This document shows positions 45,310 to 59,400 of a stretch of 64,000 nt of DNA, piece after piece. This DNA is from Terebella lapidaria (taxonomy: Eukaryota > Annelida > Polychaeta > Terebellida > Terebellidae), in assembly GCA_949152475.1 (NCBI GenBank), contig OX424561.1:24794481-24858480 (forward strand), given 5' to 3'. Position 1 is the stretch's first letter; the number at the start of each line of letters is the position of its first letter. The position numbers were made by a program, and so were the translations under genes. The notes under the pieces are model-generated. The model saw nothing but the letters and a program-made list of their open reading frames with translations, was not told the DNA's origin and did no database searches.

Positions 45310-46489
45310 TAATTTTGTAGTGCAGCTACTTTTGTGGTGTCAGTGTATGTACGTCTACATGTTATATTTAATTTTTCAACAAATGTTATGAATTAAAATG
45401 TCACACATATTTAATAAGCAACTGCTCCTATATAAATCCATAAGTATACAATAGGTCCTTTGAAAACGTTTTTATACACACTTTAAAACATTGTGACATA
45501 TAAAGGAGTGGATGTGCATGTAGTATGCCTCATGAGTATGTACATAAATGTGTCATCCAGACATTTCTTGCAAATAGAAATAATGAGATAAATGCCATGT
45601 AAATGAAATGTTCATATCATACCAGTCCAATTTGTTAGTATCAATTAAAAGTATTTGACATAAATAGGCAACAGTTGTTACGATTATGAAACATGCATTA
45701 ATTATTTCATATGAACAGGCAACATTGGTTACGAATATGAAATACCTCAATGATATTTTTCAGGTTTGCAAGGAACTTACAAAACTTCTGGACAAGTTCA
45801 TCCGATGGCCAAATGCAGAAGACCAAGTCAGGAATGTGGAAGGTTTCCGAAGGCGCTGCGGATTCCCTGGTGTGGTGGGAGCAGTTGATGGGACACACAT
45901 CCCGATACCAGGCCCGAGCGACCATCGTGACAGCTTCATCAACAGGAAGGGGTACCCCAGCATGCAGCTGCAGGTTGTTTGTGACCCAAGCCTGAAGCTG
46001 ATTCATGTTCAAACTGGATGGCCTGGTTCAGTGCATGATGCACGTGTATTTCGAAACAGCAATATTTCTGACGAGCTAGATAGGTTGCCAGTAGAGTACC
46101 ATATTTTGGGAGACTCGGCTTATGCTTTGTCTCAACATGTAATGGTTCCTTTCACGGACAACGGTCATCTGAGTGACGCAGAAAAGAGGTATAATAAGTG
46201 TCATTCATCCACAAGAGTGGATGTTGAGCGGGCAATAGGCCAACTCAAAGGTAAGTTTAGGAAGCTGAAGTTCCTTGACATGCTCCTTGTGGTGGATATG
46301 CCAGATTTCATTCTTGCGGCATGCGTGCTGTACAATATCATTGTTCACAGAGAGGCCAGCAACTTCGAAGAAACTGACGATGATGACGATTCTGCGCCAG
46401 AAGCAGGTTACAGTACCTCAGAAGCACAGGAAGAACCAAGGGACAATACTTCACAGAAGAGACGGGAGATAGCATATTTGCTTGCTTAA

Positions 46490-49400
46490 AATTTTCCAAG
46501 AATCTGCGTGTATTGTCATGGTTTGGCATCCATCTTAAATAAGGCATTTTGGCATGGTTTTCTCAGAATTTTTTTTTATGCCGTTTTCGTCTCTGCGCGA
46601 TAACTCTAGAATGCCTCGACGGATCGACTTGAAATTTTCAAATCTGTTCACATATGTGTAGATGTGATGTATAGTTTTGGAGCCAGATCCGATATCCTTG
46701 AGGTCCGCGAGGATGAAATCAAATTTTTGAATTTCGTTTCCACTCAATAACTAAAAAAAACTAATCAAGCAGTGGCTGCAAAAATTAGCATGGAGGTTCA
46801 AATAGGGAAGAATCATATCAATTTTGTGGTAGTATGGTCAAACGACCTATGACCTAGAAGTCAAAGGATATTTCGCCAACTCATCTTCAGGTTTCTTGCA
46901 TATCTCGGAAACCATGCATAGAAGAATTAAACGGACTTTATTTCCTGATTTACAGCACTAGAAAAAAATTATTTTAGGGGTATTTTGGATGATCTCTGAC
47001 CTGGACCTCAAATTGTTAGCCGAGTCTGATTTTATTAGGTTACCGTACCTATAATATGTCTTAGAGCGACTTACCGCTGTAGACAATCATGTCTAAGGGG
47101 TATTATGAAGGAGCTATTACTTTGACCTGAAAATTTGGGCAGAGTTTTTCATTTTCGTCAATATGTTGGAAATGGTGTGTCGTAGAGCCCGGAGCAAACA
47201 TGTTATGAATGTTGTAAATTATTCTCAACACCGAATTGCTCCCAAGGTATATTTAGGCCTTGACATCAAGTTTGTTGTGTGTAATCACAAATTTTCAATG
47301 CTTAATCAATGTTTGGCCTGACTCTTGTGCTTTTAGGTCCCTTTAGTCCGATAACTTATTGTCATGGCTTTGCATCCATTTTCTTCTATTGTCTTCTGTG
47401 AAAAATATGAATTTTATTAGTGCTCAACAAAGTTGAGGCACCTTGAAATTCACTTTACTCTGGTAACCTTCCTTGTCATTTGCATTCTATTGTCTGGCGT
47501 CTTTTCATCTCCTGTCCGCATGCACAAAAAATGAAATCTGGCTGCCATTGTCATGGTTTTTCATCCTTCAATTGTTTAGCCATTTACATGAAGTTACTAC
47601 TAGAATGCATAAATGGCAGAAATTGAACAAATTATTGGTGCAAGGGTGAATGACATTGATGTTATATGTCAGTTGCTGTTGTCATGGTGTTCAGTGTTCA
47701 ATTTGACCGTTGTTCGTGAATAGGAATGTCTTTACAAATATTGTTATGTCAGAATATTTAGTTTTTAAAATGTATGATCAGATAATGCATTGGCATGATT
47801 TTGTGTCCGTCTTCATTGTAATTGGATATAAGTTTTTATTTTTCCACACTAAAATGCTTGAAAATCATTCAAGAGTGGACATATTTCAATTCATTTTCTT
47901 CTTTATTTTCAGAATGAAGGCTGTTTTAAATGAAAATCGCCTACTTCTGGACTTCACCTGTCACTTTATCAAAATCTGGGGGACAATCTGATTTCAAAAT
48001 TATGATTATGACTCCTGATAAGAATTTATGTGACCGTATAATTTTCACTGCCCTTGAGTGATTGGTAGTCATTTTGATTTTCACTTGGGCAGCAGAATAA
48101 ATGTTCTGTCAGAAATCGATTCAGTGAATGTTTTGAGGCATTTTGAGTGAAAACAAATCATATATTGGAGAAAGTCTCATCCACTTTTTCCATCATGATG
48201 GGAGCTATACGAAAAAGCCTAATACAATACATCAATATACACATGGAATATTTGCAAATTCAAATTGGGAGTCATCCATAGTGATATCAGTATTGATCAT
48301 GAAAATTTGGCTCTCATTTACATTGAAGGTGAAGAGTACAATTTTGGATTTTAAAACAAGAAAAAATAGCTTTTTAACTTTTTACATTTCTCCAGTAACC
48401 TTTCTTACCCATATTTTTTTTTTGCAATTAACCATATGCCAGTTGAGTTAATTTCGGAGTCACCCGTTAGATTCTGAATTAATTTTAGAAATCTTGGGTA
48501 TAAGTGGGTTTGGCATTTTATACAAAACTAATTATTTAATGTTGAATGCAGATGATTGTTGTATGGGAATCAGAATGTCCTCCTATCACAATTGGAAGTG
48601 TAACAAATATCAACGTAGATATGAACATTTCAATGAGTTATACATGGCCCTTAAAAACGCAAAGATAATGCAACTCCAGCTAGCCAGAGGTCAAAAGATA
48701 ATGCAACTCCATCCGACAAAGGGTTAACTCAATTAACTTTGTCTGAAACTTTGTTGTTGTTAATTGAATTTTATTTACATAGCTTTTTGTCATATGCTTG
48801 GCATCTTAATAAGGCTTTTGCATTTGGCCTTATTGTTATATACTATTATAAAGTCGATACATGTTTCAAATTCATCTACCATTCTCTGTTCTCAGATCTT
48901 TATATACAGTGGATCCTGTGTTAAAGACCACCTGGTTTGAGAGACCATCCTGTGTTTTAAGATCACTCCACTTGGTCCCAAATGGCTTTTTATGATGTAA
49001 ATGAACCTGTCATGAGAGACCACCTGTCATTTAAGACCACCTTTTTGGGGTCCCTTGGGTTGTCTTAAAACACAGGATCCACTGTAATATGCTGGAAATG
49101 CAGAAAGTTATATGCAATAGTCATTTAAATACATGGTTTTAAAAAATTGTGAACATTGATATCAGGAAAAATAAACATGATAAGCTAGAGCCGAAAATTT
49201 TCATGAAATTCAAGCATGTGCATCTGTTTTTTTTTTCAATGATTCAAGCAAATACATATATCAGAACTGTATTGATTAAGTTACACAATAGTACTTACAT
49301 GTATGTATACAGGAGTATATTGATGTTAATGGGAACGTTTTAGTAACAATGCATAATATGTTACCATGATGTGAACATGTCAAAACTTTGAAAGAATCTA

Positions 49401-50410
49401 TGTATGGCAGTGTCTTAACGGCCTTATCACTTAAGTATACATGTACAAATGTACATGTATGTGTAACAATCCAATATATGTACATAATTAACCAAGGATG
49501 TATTTACAGTGACAGTTGAGATAAATCAGACTCAACATTTGTATTCATCCGCACACATGTGATGACAATGCTGTAAATTCAGTTTGGGAAATATTACATG
49601 TAATATGAACTGTAATGATATGATGAAATCATTGTGTTGGAATATACAATGTATACGAGAAATCACATCAGTATATTTGTATCTAAATGACTGATGAGTA
49701 CAAGTTGAAGAGTACACTGGCAATAAGCTAACCATATCAATAAATTGTAATTACCAGTCAAATTTGTATCAACTTTATATGTATGGATCACTGTATAATA
49801 GTACATGTACATATGAAAAAAAATAAGCTTTTCGTATACATTGACCACACACGTACATCTGTGAAACTTCTTACGAATTGAAATCGATGATCAAGTCTAA
49901 ATGGCATTAGATGCATTTCAGTGTTAAGCATGTTATACAAAACAAGTTGATGCAACAATTTTTATCTAGGACAGATAAGAACTAAGATAAATATACCCAG
50001 TAAGCTCGCCTAGATATGAAAATGCACACTCAACACACATGACAAATAAATTTGGGTAAAAGGCAAGGATCCTAAGACAATTTTTGTCAATGATGACAAG
50101 CAGTCAATATGTATAAGTATATGCCTGTGATACAACCACAAAAATAATTTTCATTCGCTTTCTCTGCAAAAGACATTTTGTACATACTTTGCGTTACATT
50201 TGATTGACATTCACCAGTCAGGTCATATGAGGTCGCTGTGAAAGCATTTAAAAGAACCCCTTAATATGTATTTACAATGAATCGAGACCACATATTGGAC
50301 CTTTTCATTCAATCAAGCCAGTCCTCAGAACTTATAAGACAATTTTAAATAAAACAGCAAAAAAAAAAATGATTTGTATCATATGATGACTGCATGATCG
50401 CATTTACTTA
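46490..50410. other. Copy-2 interval between convergent genes
   Basis: Equivalent of 22519-26439: repeat fragments at 46490-47301, the TA-flanked 178-bp MITE at 48907-49084 (CAGTGGATCC ends), otherwise AT-rich sequence with no recognised gene. Confidence 0.6.
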
Positions 50411-53400
50411 TTATTGTGTATATTTTTCCTGCATTTTTTTAAAGATCTCATTCCTTTCTTGGGCGATCCTGTTATATGTTTCTTGGGCCTCCACAAGCTT
50501 GTCAAGTTTTGCATTCTGCTCAGCAGCAAACTCAAGAAACCACCTAGGTGGCTCACTGCGCTTCCTTTTCTTTCCTCCGGTTCGAGGCGTGTTGGTTTCT
50601 GAGGATTATTAATGCAATTTCACAAAACACACAAGTGCAACTGATTATCTAATAAAAAATCAGCCAACATACAAAACTCCATAATATAAATTACAGTTGC
50701 TCAAATTGCTTCACTAACACTAGCATATTAGTTTGAAAATATTAGCCCAAGGGCTAAGATAGGTTACCGGACAATTTTGGTTCAAGCACCACAGGTGAGA
50801 TATGAAATTCAAGGCACTTATTTTATAAACAATGTCAAGGACCCCAATTAGCATGTTTTGAAACAAAAATCTCAAAACTGATCAGAAAGTTTTGGAGAAA
50901 ACAACCAAAAACTAAATTTTGAGCCTTTTTGGGCCATAATTTTGGGCCTATCGATCGATTCAAGGCACTCCATCTTTATACACAATGTCAAGGACCCCAA
51001 TCAGCATGGTTTGAAACAAAAATCTGAGAACAGATCAGGCGGTTTTCGAGAAAACAGCCAAAAACTTAATTTTAGGCCTTTTTGGGCCGTTTGAGCCATA
51101 ATTTTGGACCTATCGATCGATTCAAGGCACTCCATCTTTATAAACAATGTAAAGGACATCAATTAGCATGTTTTGAAACAAAAATCTTAAAAGCGATTAG
51201 ACAGGTTTCCTGAAAAGACAGACAAGGTGCAAATTTGGGCATTTTTCGACCCAAAAATGGCTGCTTTGACCTCTCAAGGTCATCCAAGGTCAAATTTGAG
51301 GTCACCACACAAGTCGCAATATATGACTTCCCATTTGAAAGTACCAATTTCTAAGCTGTATCTTCAAGTGTTCTATGAGTACAGTCCCGGCAGCTCCCAT
51401 TATGAAGGAAAAAAGTGCCGAAAATTTTTTTCAACGGGTGAAAAAAAATTTTTTGTCTAGAAATGACCCAAAATGGATAGTAACGCAATTTGGGACAAAA
51501 AATTTTTTTTTCGCCGACCCGTCAAAAATTCAAAATGGCCGCCACACAGAGACCGGCGATTCAAGGGCAACAAAACTTATACACATCATAAAGGTACATA
51601 AGGGGAATCTTTTGAAACAAAAATCTCAAAACTGATCAGACAGTTTTTGAGAAAATGGCCGCCAAAGTCAAAAATTGGCCATTTTTCGTCAAAAATGGCC
51701 GCCATTTTGAGAAAAATGCGAAAATCAAAAAACTAAAAATTAGCCCAAGGGCTAAGAAAGGTTACCGGACAATATATATTTTAGATATTAGTATTTTGTC
51801 CCGTGACCTTGAAAATAAGGTCATTGGTTAATTCAAGGACATGATAATATTCGGCATATGTCATTTCTAGTATGTCCACAATTGATTCCTAAGCTGTAAA
51901 GTCAATAATAAGCGAGATATTAGCCATCATGTCCTGTCACCTTGAAAATGAGGTCAAAGGTCGAATTCAAGGTCATAGCAATATTCAGCTTATATCATTT
52001 CCTATATGTTCATAATTGATTCCTAAACTGATCCTGAAAATGAGGTCAAAGGTCAAATTCAATGTCAAGGCAATAATCTGCATATATCATTTCCTATATG
52101 TTCATAATTGATTCTCAAGCTGTAAAGTCGATAAGAAGCGATATATTAGCCACTTTTCCTGTGACCTTGAAAATGAGGTCAAAGGTCAAATTCAAGGTCA
52201 TTAGGATATTCGGCATATTTCATTTCCTATATGTCCACAATTGATTCCTAAGCTGTAAAGTCAATAATAGGCGAGATATTAGCCATTTTGTGCTCTGACC
52301 TTGAAACTGAAGTCAGAGGTCAAATTCAAGGTCACGGGAATATTCAGCATATATCATTTCCTTTATGTCCACAATTGATCCCTAAGCTGTAAAATCGATA
52401 ATAAGTGAGATATTAGCCATTTTGTTCTGTAACCTTGAAAATGAGGTCAAACGTCAAATTCAAGGTCATCAGATTATTCGGAATGTATCATTTCCCATAT
52501 GTCAACAATTGATTCCTAGGCTGTAAAGTTGATAATAAGCGAGGTATTAGACATTTTGTGCTCTCACCTTGAAACCGAGGTCAGAGGTCAAATTCAAGGT
52601 CACGAGAATATTCAGCATATATCATTTCCTATATGTCCAAAATTGATCCCTAAGCTGTAAAATCGATAATAAGTGAGATATTAGCCATTTTGTCCTGTGA
52701 CCTTGAGAATGAGGTCAAACGTCAAATTCAAGGTCATCAGATTATTCGGCATGTATCATTTCCTATATGTCCACAATTGATTCCTGGGCTGTAAAGTTGA
52801 TAATAAGCAAGATATTAGACATTTTGTGCTCTGACCTTGAAACCGAGGTCAGAGGTCAAATTCAAGGTCACGAGAATATTCAGCATATATCATTTCCTAA
52901 ATGTCCACAATTGATCCCTAAGCTGTAAAATCGATAATAAGTGAGATATTAGCCATTTTGTTCTGTGACCTTGAAAATGAGGTCAAACGTCAAATTCAAG
53001 GGCATCAGATTATTCGGCATGTATCATTTCCTATATGTCCACAACTAATTCCTAGGCTGTAAAGTTGATAATAAGCGAGATATTATACATTTTGTGCTCT
53101 GACCTTGAAACCGAGGTCAGAGGTCAAATTCAAGGTCACGAGAATATTCAGCATATATCATTTCCTATATGTCCACAATTGATCCCTAAGCTGTAAAATC
53201 GATAATAAGTGAGATATTAGCCATTTTGTTCTGTGACCTTGAAAATGAGGTCAAACGTCAAATTCAAGGTCATCAGATTATTCGGCATGTATCATTTCCT
53301 ATATGTCCACAATTGATTCCTAGGCTGTAAAGTTGATAATAAGCAAGATATTAGACATTTTGTGCTCTGACCTTGAAACCGAGGTCAGAGGTCAAATTCA

Positions 53401-56400
53401 AGGTCACAAGAATATTCAGCATATATCATTTCCTATATGTCCACAATTGATTCCTAGTCTCTAATCTCAATATTACGTGAGATATTAAGCTTAATGTGTC
53501 CCATTATAAAGCATAGGAGAATTTAACATGGGAAAGTCCCATTTGGGTGGAGTTTGGGCCCAAAGTAGCCCACTTTGAGCGATTCAAGGGCAACGAAATT
53601 TATACATGTCACAGGGGTACATATGCGGAGTGTTATGCATCAACAAGAACAAAAGTTACTGAACAGATTTTGAGAAAACGACCGTCAAAATCCAAAATTG
53701 GTCATTTTTTAAAGAAAACGGCCGCTCTGACCTTGAGACTGAGGTCAGAGGTCGAATTCAAGATCACGAGAATATTCAGCATATATCATTTCCTATATGT
53801 CCACAATTGATTCCTAGTCTCTAATCTCAATATTAAGTGAGATATTAGGCATAATGTGTCCCATTATAAAGCATAGGAGAATTTAGCATGGGAAAGTCCC
53901 ATTTGGGCCGAGTTTGGGCCAAAATGGCCCACTTCGAGCGATTCAAGCGCAACGAAATTTATAGACATGATAGAAGTACATATGAGGAGTGTTATGTATC
54001 AAAAAGAAAAAAAGTTACTGAACAGATTTTGAGAGAATGGCCGCCAAAGTCCAAAATCAGGCATTTTTCGTCGAAAATGGCCGCCATTTTGAAAAAAATG
54101 CGGAAATCAGAAAACTAAAAAAACCCTTTCCTGGAAATATTTTTAAGTATTTTTATGCAAAATTTCAGAAAGATCGGACCATATACTTTAAAGATAAAAA
54201 TGTGAACGGACGGACGCCGGACGGACGACGGACGACGGACGCCGGACGACGGACGCAACGCCATGCCAATAGGTTATCGGACCATAGGTCCGGTAACCTA
54301 AAAAATAACCCCCTCTTGAAATATTTTTAGGCAACTTTGTGTAAAATTTCAGGAAAATCCGCCTGTAAACTTTAAAGATAAAATTAGCCCAATGGGCTAG
54401 TAAAGTTACCTGAGAAATATACAGAGTTAAGCTGAGAAAGTTGAAAGTCAAATTCAAGGTGACCACTGAAATCGCCATATCTCTAACCTTGAAAATGGGA
54501 TCAAAGGTTAAATTCTAGATCACCAAACTATTCAGCATACATCATTTCTTATATGTTCACTATGGACCTCTAAGCTGTAAATTTGATAATAAGCGAGATA
54601 TAAGCCATTTTGTAATCTGACTTTGAAAATAAAATGACTGACCTTGAAATTTAGGTCAAAGGTCAAATTCAATATCATTAAAATATTCAGAATATATCAT
54701 TTCCTATATGTTCACAATTGATTCCTAAGCTGTAAAGTCGATAATAAGCGAGATATTAGCAATTTTGTCCTGTGACCTTGGAAATGAGGTCAAAGGTCAA
54801 ATTCAAGGTCACGAAAATATTCAGCATATATCATTTCCTATATGTTCACAATTGAATCCTAAACTGTCAAGTCGATAATAAGCGAGATATTAGCCATTTT
54901 GTCATGTGACCTTGAAAATGAGGTCAAAAGTCAAATTCAAGGTCACGAGAATATTCAGCATATATCATTTCCTATATGTCCACAATTCATTCCTAGACAC
55001 TATTTTCAATATTAAGTGAGATATTAGGCTTAGTGTGTGCCATTATAAAGCATAGGAAAATTTAACATGGGAAAGTCACATTTGGGCCGAGTTTGGGCCC
55101 AAAATGGCCCACTTCAAGCGATTCAAGCGCAACGAAATTTATACATGTCACAGGGGTACATATGAGGAGTGTTTTTCATCAATAAGGAAAAAAAGTTACT
55201 GAACAGATTTTGAGAAAACGACCGTCGAAGTCCAAAATTGGCCATTTTTCGACGAAAACGGCCGCTCTGACCTTGAAACCAAGGTCAGAGGTCAAATTCA
55301 AGGTCACGACAATATTCAGCATATATCATTTCCTATATGTCCACGAATGATTCCTAGTCTCTAATCTCAATATTAAGTGAGATATTAGGCTTTAATGTGT
55401 CCCATTATAAAGCATAGGAGAATTTAACATGGGAAAGTCCCATTTGGGCCGAGTTTGGGCCGAAATGGCCCACTTCGAGCGATTCAATCGCAACGAAATT
55501 TATACATGTCACAGGAGTACATATAAGGAGTGTTATGCATCAATAAAAAAAAAAGTTACTGAACAGATTTTGAGAAAATGGCCGCCAAAGTCCAAAATCA
55601 GGCATTTTTCGTCGAAAACGGCCGCCATTTTGAAAAAAATGCGAAAATCAAAAAACTAAAAAATACCTCCCTCTCGAAATATTTTTAGGCATTTTTGTGC
55701 AAAATTTCAGAAAAATTCGATCGTAAACTTTAAAGATAAAATTGTTGACGGACGACGACGACGACGACGACGGACGACGACGGACGACGACGGACGACGA
55801 CGACGCCGGACGCATCGCCATGCCAATAGGTTACGGACCAAAGGTCCGGTAACCTAAAAAAGTCACTGAACAGATTTTGAGAAAACGACCGTCGAAGTCC
55901 AAAATTGGCCATTTTTCGACGAAAACGGCCGCTCTGACCTTGAAACCAAGGTCAGAGGTCAAATTCAAGGTCACGACAATATTCAGCATATATCATTTCC
56001 TATATGTCCACAATTGATTCCTAGTCTCTAATCTCAATATTAAGTGGGATGTTAGGCTTTCATGTGTGCCAGTATAAAGCATAGGAGAATTTAACATGGG
56101 AAAGTCCCATTTGGGCCGAGTTTGGGCCCAAAATGGCCCACTTCGAGCGATTCAAGCGCAACGAAATTCATACATGTCACAGGGGTACATATGAGGAGTG
56201 CTATGCATCAATAAAAAAAAAAGTTACTGAACAGATTTTGAGAAAATAGCCGCCAAAGTCCAAAATCAGGCATTTTTCGTCGAAAACGGCCGCCATTTTG
56301 AAAAAAATGCGAAAATCAAAAAACTAAAAAATACCTCCCTCTCGAAATATTTTTAGGCATTTTTGTGCAAAATTTCAGAAAAATTCGATCGTAAACTTTA

Positions 56401-59400
56401 AAGATAAAATTGTTGACGGACGACGACGGACGACGACGACGGACGACGCCGGACGCATCGCCATGCCAATAGGTTACGGACCATAGGTCCGGTAACCTAA
56501 AAATGTGGACGGACGACGGACGCCGGACGACAGACGGAAGACGGATTCAACGCGACGGCAATAGGTTATCGGACCATAGGTCCGGTAACCTAAAAACAGA
56601 CATGACTTACACATATGGCATGTGTACTTTGAATTTAGTTCCAATTCATTGTGTAAACCTATGAAAATGCTATTGTGTCCATTCACCTGTTACGGATGGT
56701 GAATTGTCAACTTGAAAATTGCTGGAATTTGCATCTATGGCGACACTCGCTGATCCACTGTCACTTGTAGCTGTGGGAGGTTCACAAAACTGTATTTATA
56801 TGCTTCATAAATATATGAATGTTCTACTATATATCATAAATGTAATACTGGAAAAGGAAAAATTTGGTTGTTTCGAATGCTCTAAGCAAACATCAAATTA
56901 CTTTTTACCAAATTTGACTTACTTGTATAAAGTAGAAATCATAATAATTTATATACATGTACATGTATGAAAGCCTGTATTTGGGACAAAATGTCAATTA
57001 TATTTTTTTCATGCTAAATTTCCTTTATTAGACTACACAAATTTATTTTCAAATTAACAGGCCCATCCACAATAACGTGGGCACATTTTATTTTTTTATT
57101 GGTGTTGGGGGGGGGGGGGACGGGTGGCTTCTATATTTCTGCAGGTTAATATGAAACTTGCTTACTAACATATTTCAAAATTTCTTTCAAATCGGAACTC
57201 ATGAGCCGACAGACCATTCTGAACAGATAAATTGTTTTGTGCCTAACTAATGATGCTGAAAAATTGATCAAACAGATAAATGGTCATCATAATCAATAAT
57301 ACTTTCAATCCAGCCAAATGAAATGATTTTGGGAACCACATTCCTCTTATACCAGATATGAAATCAGTCTGGCCTGACAAGTAAATAATATTGACATATT
57401 TTTACATTTACAATGATATATATTTTGAGAATTTAACACATAATCTCAAAATTACAATACTTAACCGATAAAAACACATGTATTGTATACATATTTTCAC
57501 ATTTACAATGGTTAAAAATATCAACAACCACATACTGCACAAGTGGGACCACCAGGAAAACTGTCCCTTCCTGAAGTGGCACTGTGTTGAAATGTTCGTG
57601 ATTGCAAATTTATTGGAAATATTAATTTCTTACTAATGCAAAAAATCGCATTCAATTAAACTAATATTAAACAAATCAACACATTACCTTGAAGTACATA
57701 CAAGTATGTACTATACCTGGAGGTGGGAATCGAACCCACGAACTTGCACATACGTGGTTGTTTGATTGGAAATAACACTTATATAACAATAAAAATGATC
57801 AATTTTCACACGAAAATCACTAGCAAATGGTATACGATGTTGAAATATTAGTGAATGTTGAGATATGCATTAAATTCTGGCATTCTGCATATATTGTATC
57901 ATGATGAGAACAATGCCAGGGAAACTCTGTGGGTTCGAAGGTTGTTCATTTCGTGGATATTTTCATGTGTTTGGGACGAATTCGATGCCAGTAACTTGAT
58001 GAAATTTCCAAAATTGTGCCAGAAAAATCTAATGACATTGTATTCTTGTGCCAGATGGGCTTATCTTGACACACATCTCCTTATCTAGGTCTGGTTTGAA
58101 GGCTTGGACTAGATCCCAGAGACTCATGCCAAGAAAAAAACACATGGCACTCGAAACAAAGTGTTACATGTAATGATTCACAAAAACGATAATATTTCCA
58201 TGCTGAATTTGTCATGATTTAGGAACATTCACTTTTTCAACAAAGTATTTGTTATGAGAACAACAAAACCAATCACATGCAAACATGCAATTCCTTTGAA
58301 TTTCTCGCAAAACTACCCTTCGAACTGTGCCTTGAACCTGATGACACCACACGTATGGGTGCTACAGCTGGGTCTCCTGCCAGCAAGTCGTCTAGCATCT
58401 CAAAGTATTCCCACTTCCTACGACCCCGACCCGTCTCTTCATTACCGTCAACTATTTGTTTGTATCTGTCACATGTTTCAAGATGTGAAATACAACAGAA
58501 TACCAGTCAGTGTCAAAGTTGATGATCAAAGATCATCAGAGGCTACAGAACAATAATTAATATTGCAATATGTGCTCCCCTAATGAATATATTTATGGAT
58601 GTACATTTCGCACATTTGAGAATTTTGTGTAATTTGCCGGAGATAAGAAAAATGAATATCATTAAAAACAAAGATAAGAAATTAGCCCAAAGGCTGAGAT
58701 AGGTTACCGGACAATTTTGGTTTGGATAATGGAATGTAACAGACCTTGAGATTTATCAATCAAGGTTATCAGTGTGAACATTATGACCATGAGATTTACC
58801 AATCAAGGTCATCCATGTGAACTTCAATGTCACCATTACATGTACAGGTGCAGTATTTGATTTTCTATATGTTCATAATACAAAGATACGTCTGGGTGCA
58901 AGTGTATAGGCCGCTCAGGCCAATGTACACATTCCGAGTCAGACATTTGGCACTCATGGTCAAGTTCAAGGTCATCATTAGTTGTGTCATATATGTCTTC
59001 CTATATGTTCATAATGCAAACATAAGCTTTATCTGCAAGCATTTCATCTATAGAGGCAAATCTGGGCATTTTTTGACACATAAATGGTTGTTTTGACCTT
59101 TTAAGGTCATCCAAGGTCAAAATCAAGGTCACCACACAAGTCGCCATATATGACTTTCTATTTGAAAGTGCCAATTTATAAGCTCTATCTTCAGGCGTTC
59201 TGTGAGTATAGTTCTGCCCGCTCTTATTATGAAGGAAAAAATTGCCAAAAATTTTCCAAGTCCAAAAATTTTTTCAAAGGGTGAAATTTTTCTTTCCCCT
59301 GGAAATGGCCCAAAATGGATAGTAATGCGATTTGGGGTGAAAAAATTTTTTTTCGCTGACTCGTCAAAAATTCAGAATGGCTGCCACACGCAGACCGGCG

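Larger units (their letters stand above)
42317..46489 (+). pseudogene. HARBI1-like: 5'-truncated HARBI1-like transposase copy (exons 3 and 4 only)
   Basis: Exons 42317-42481 and 45764-46489 match copy-1 exons 3 and 4. The DDE residues in GAVDGTHIP, LGDSAYAL and VDVERAIG are intact. Exons 1 and 2 and the normal upstream region are absent: 1077 bp of copy 1 (16556-17632) is replaced by the 52-bp palindrome arm. Without a start exon the protein would lack residues 1-84 (the N-terminal region and FRMTRSTFE). The in-frame ATG at 45686 sits in intron sequence and would give only the catalytic part (267 codons). Confidence 0.8.
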
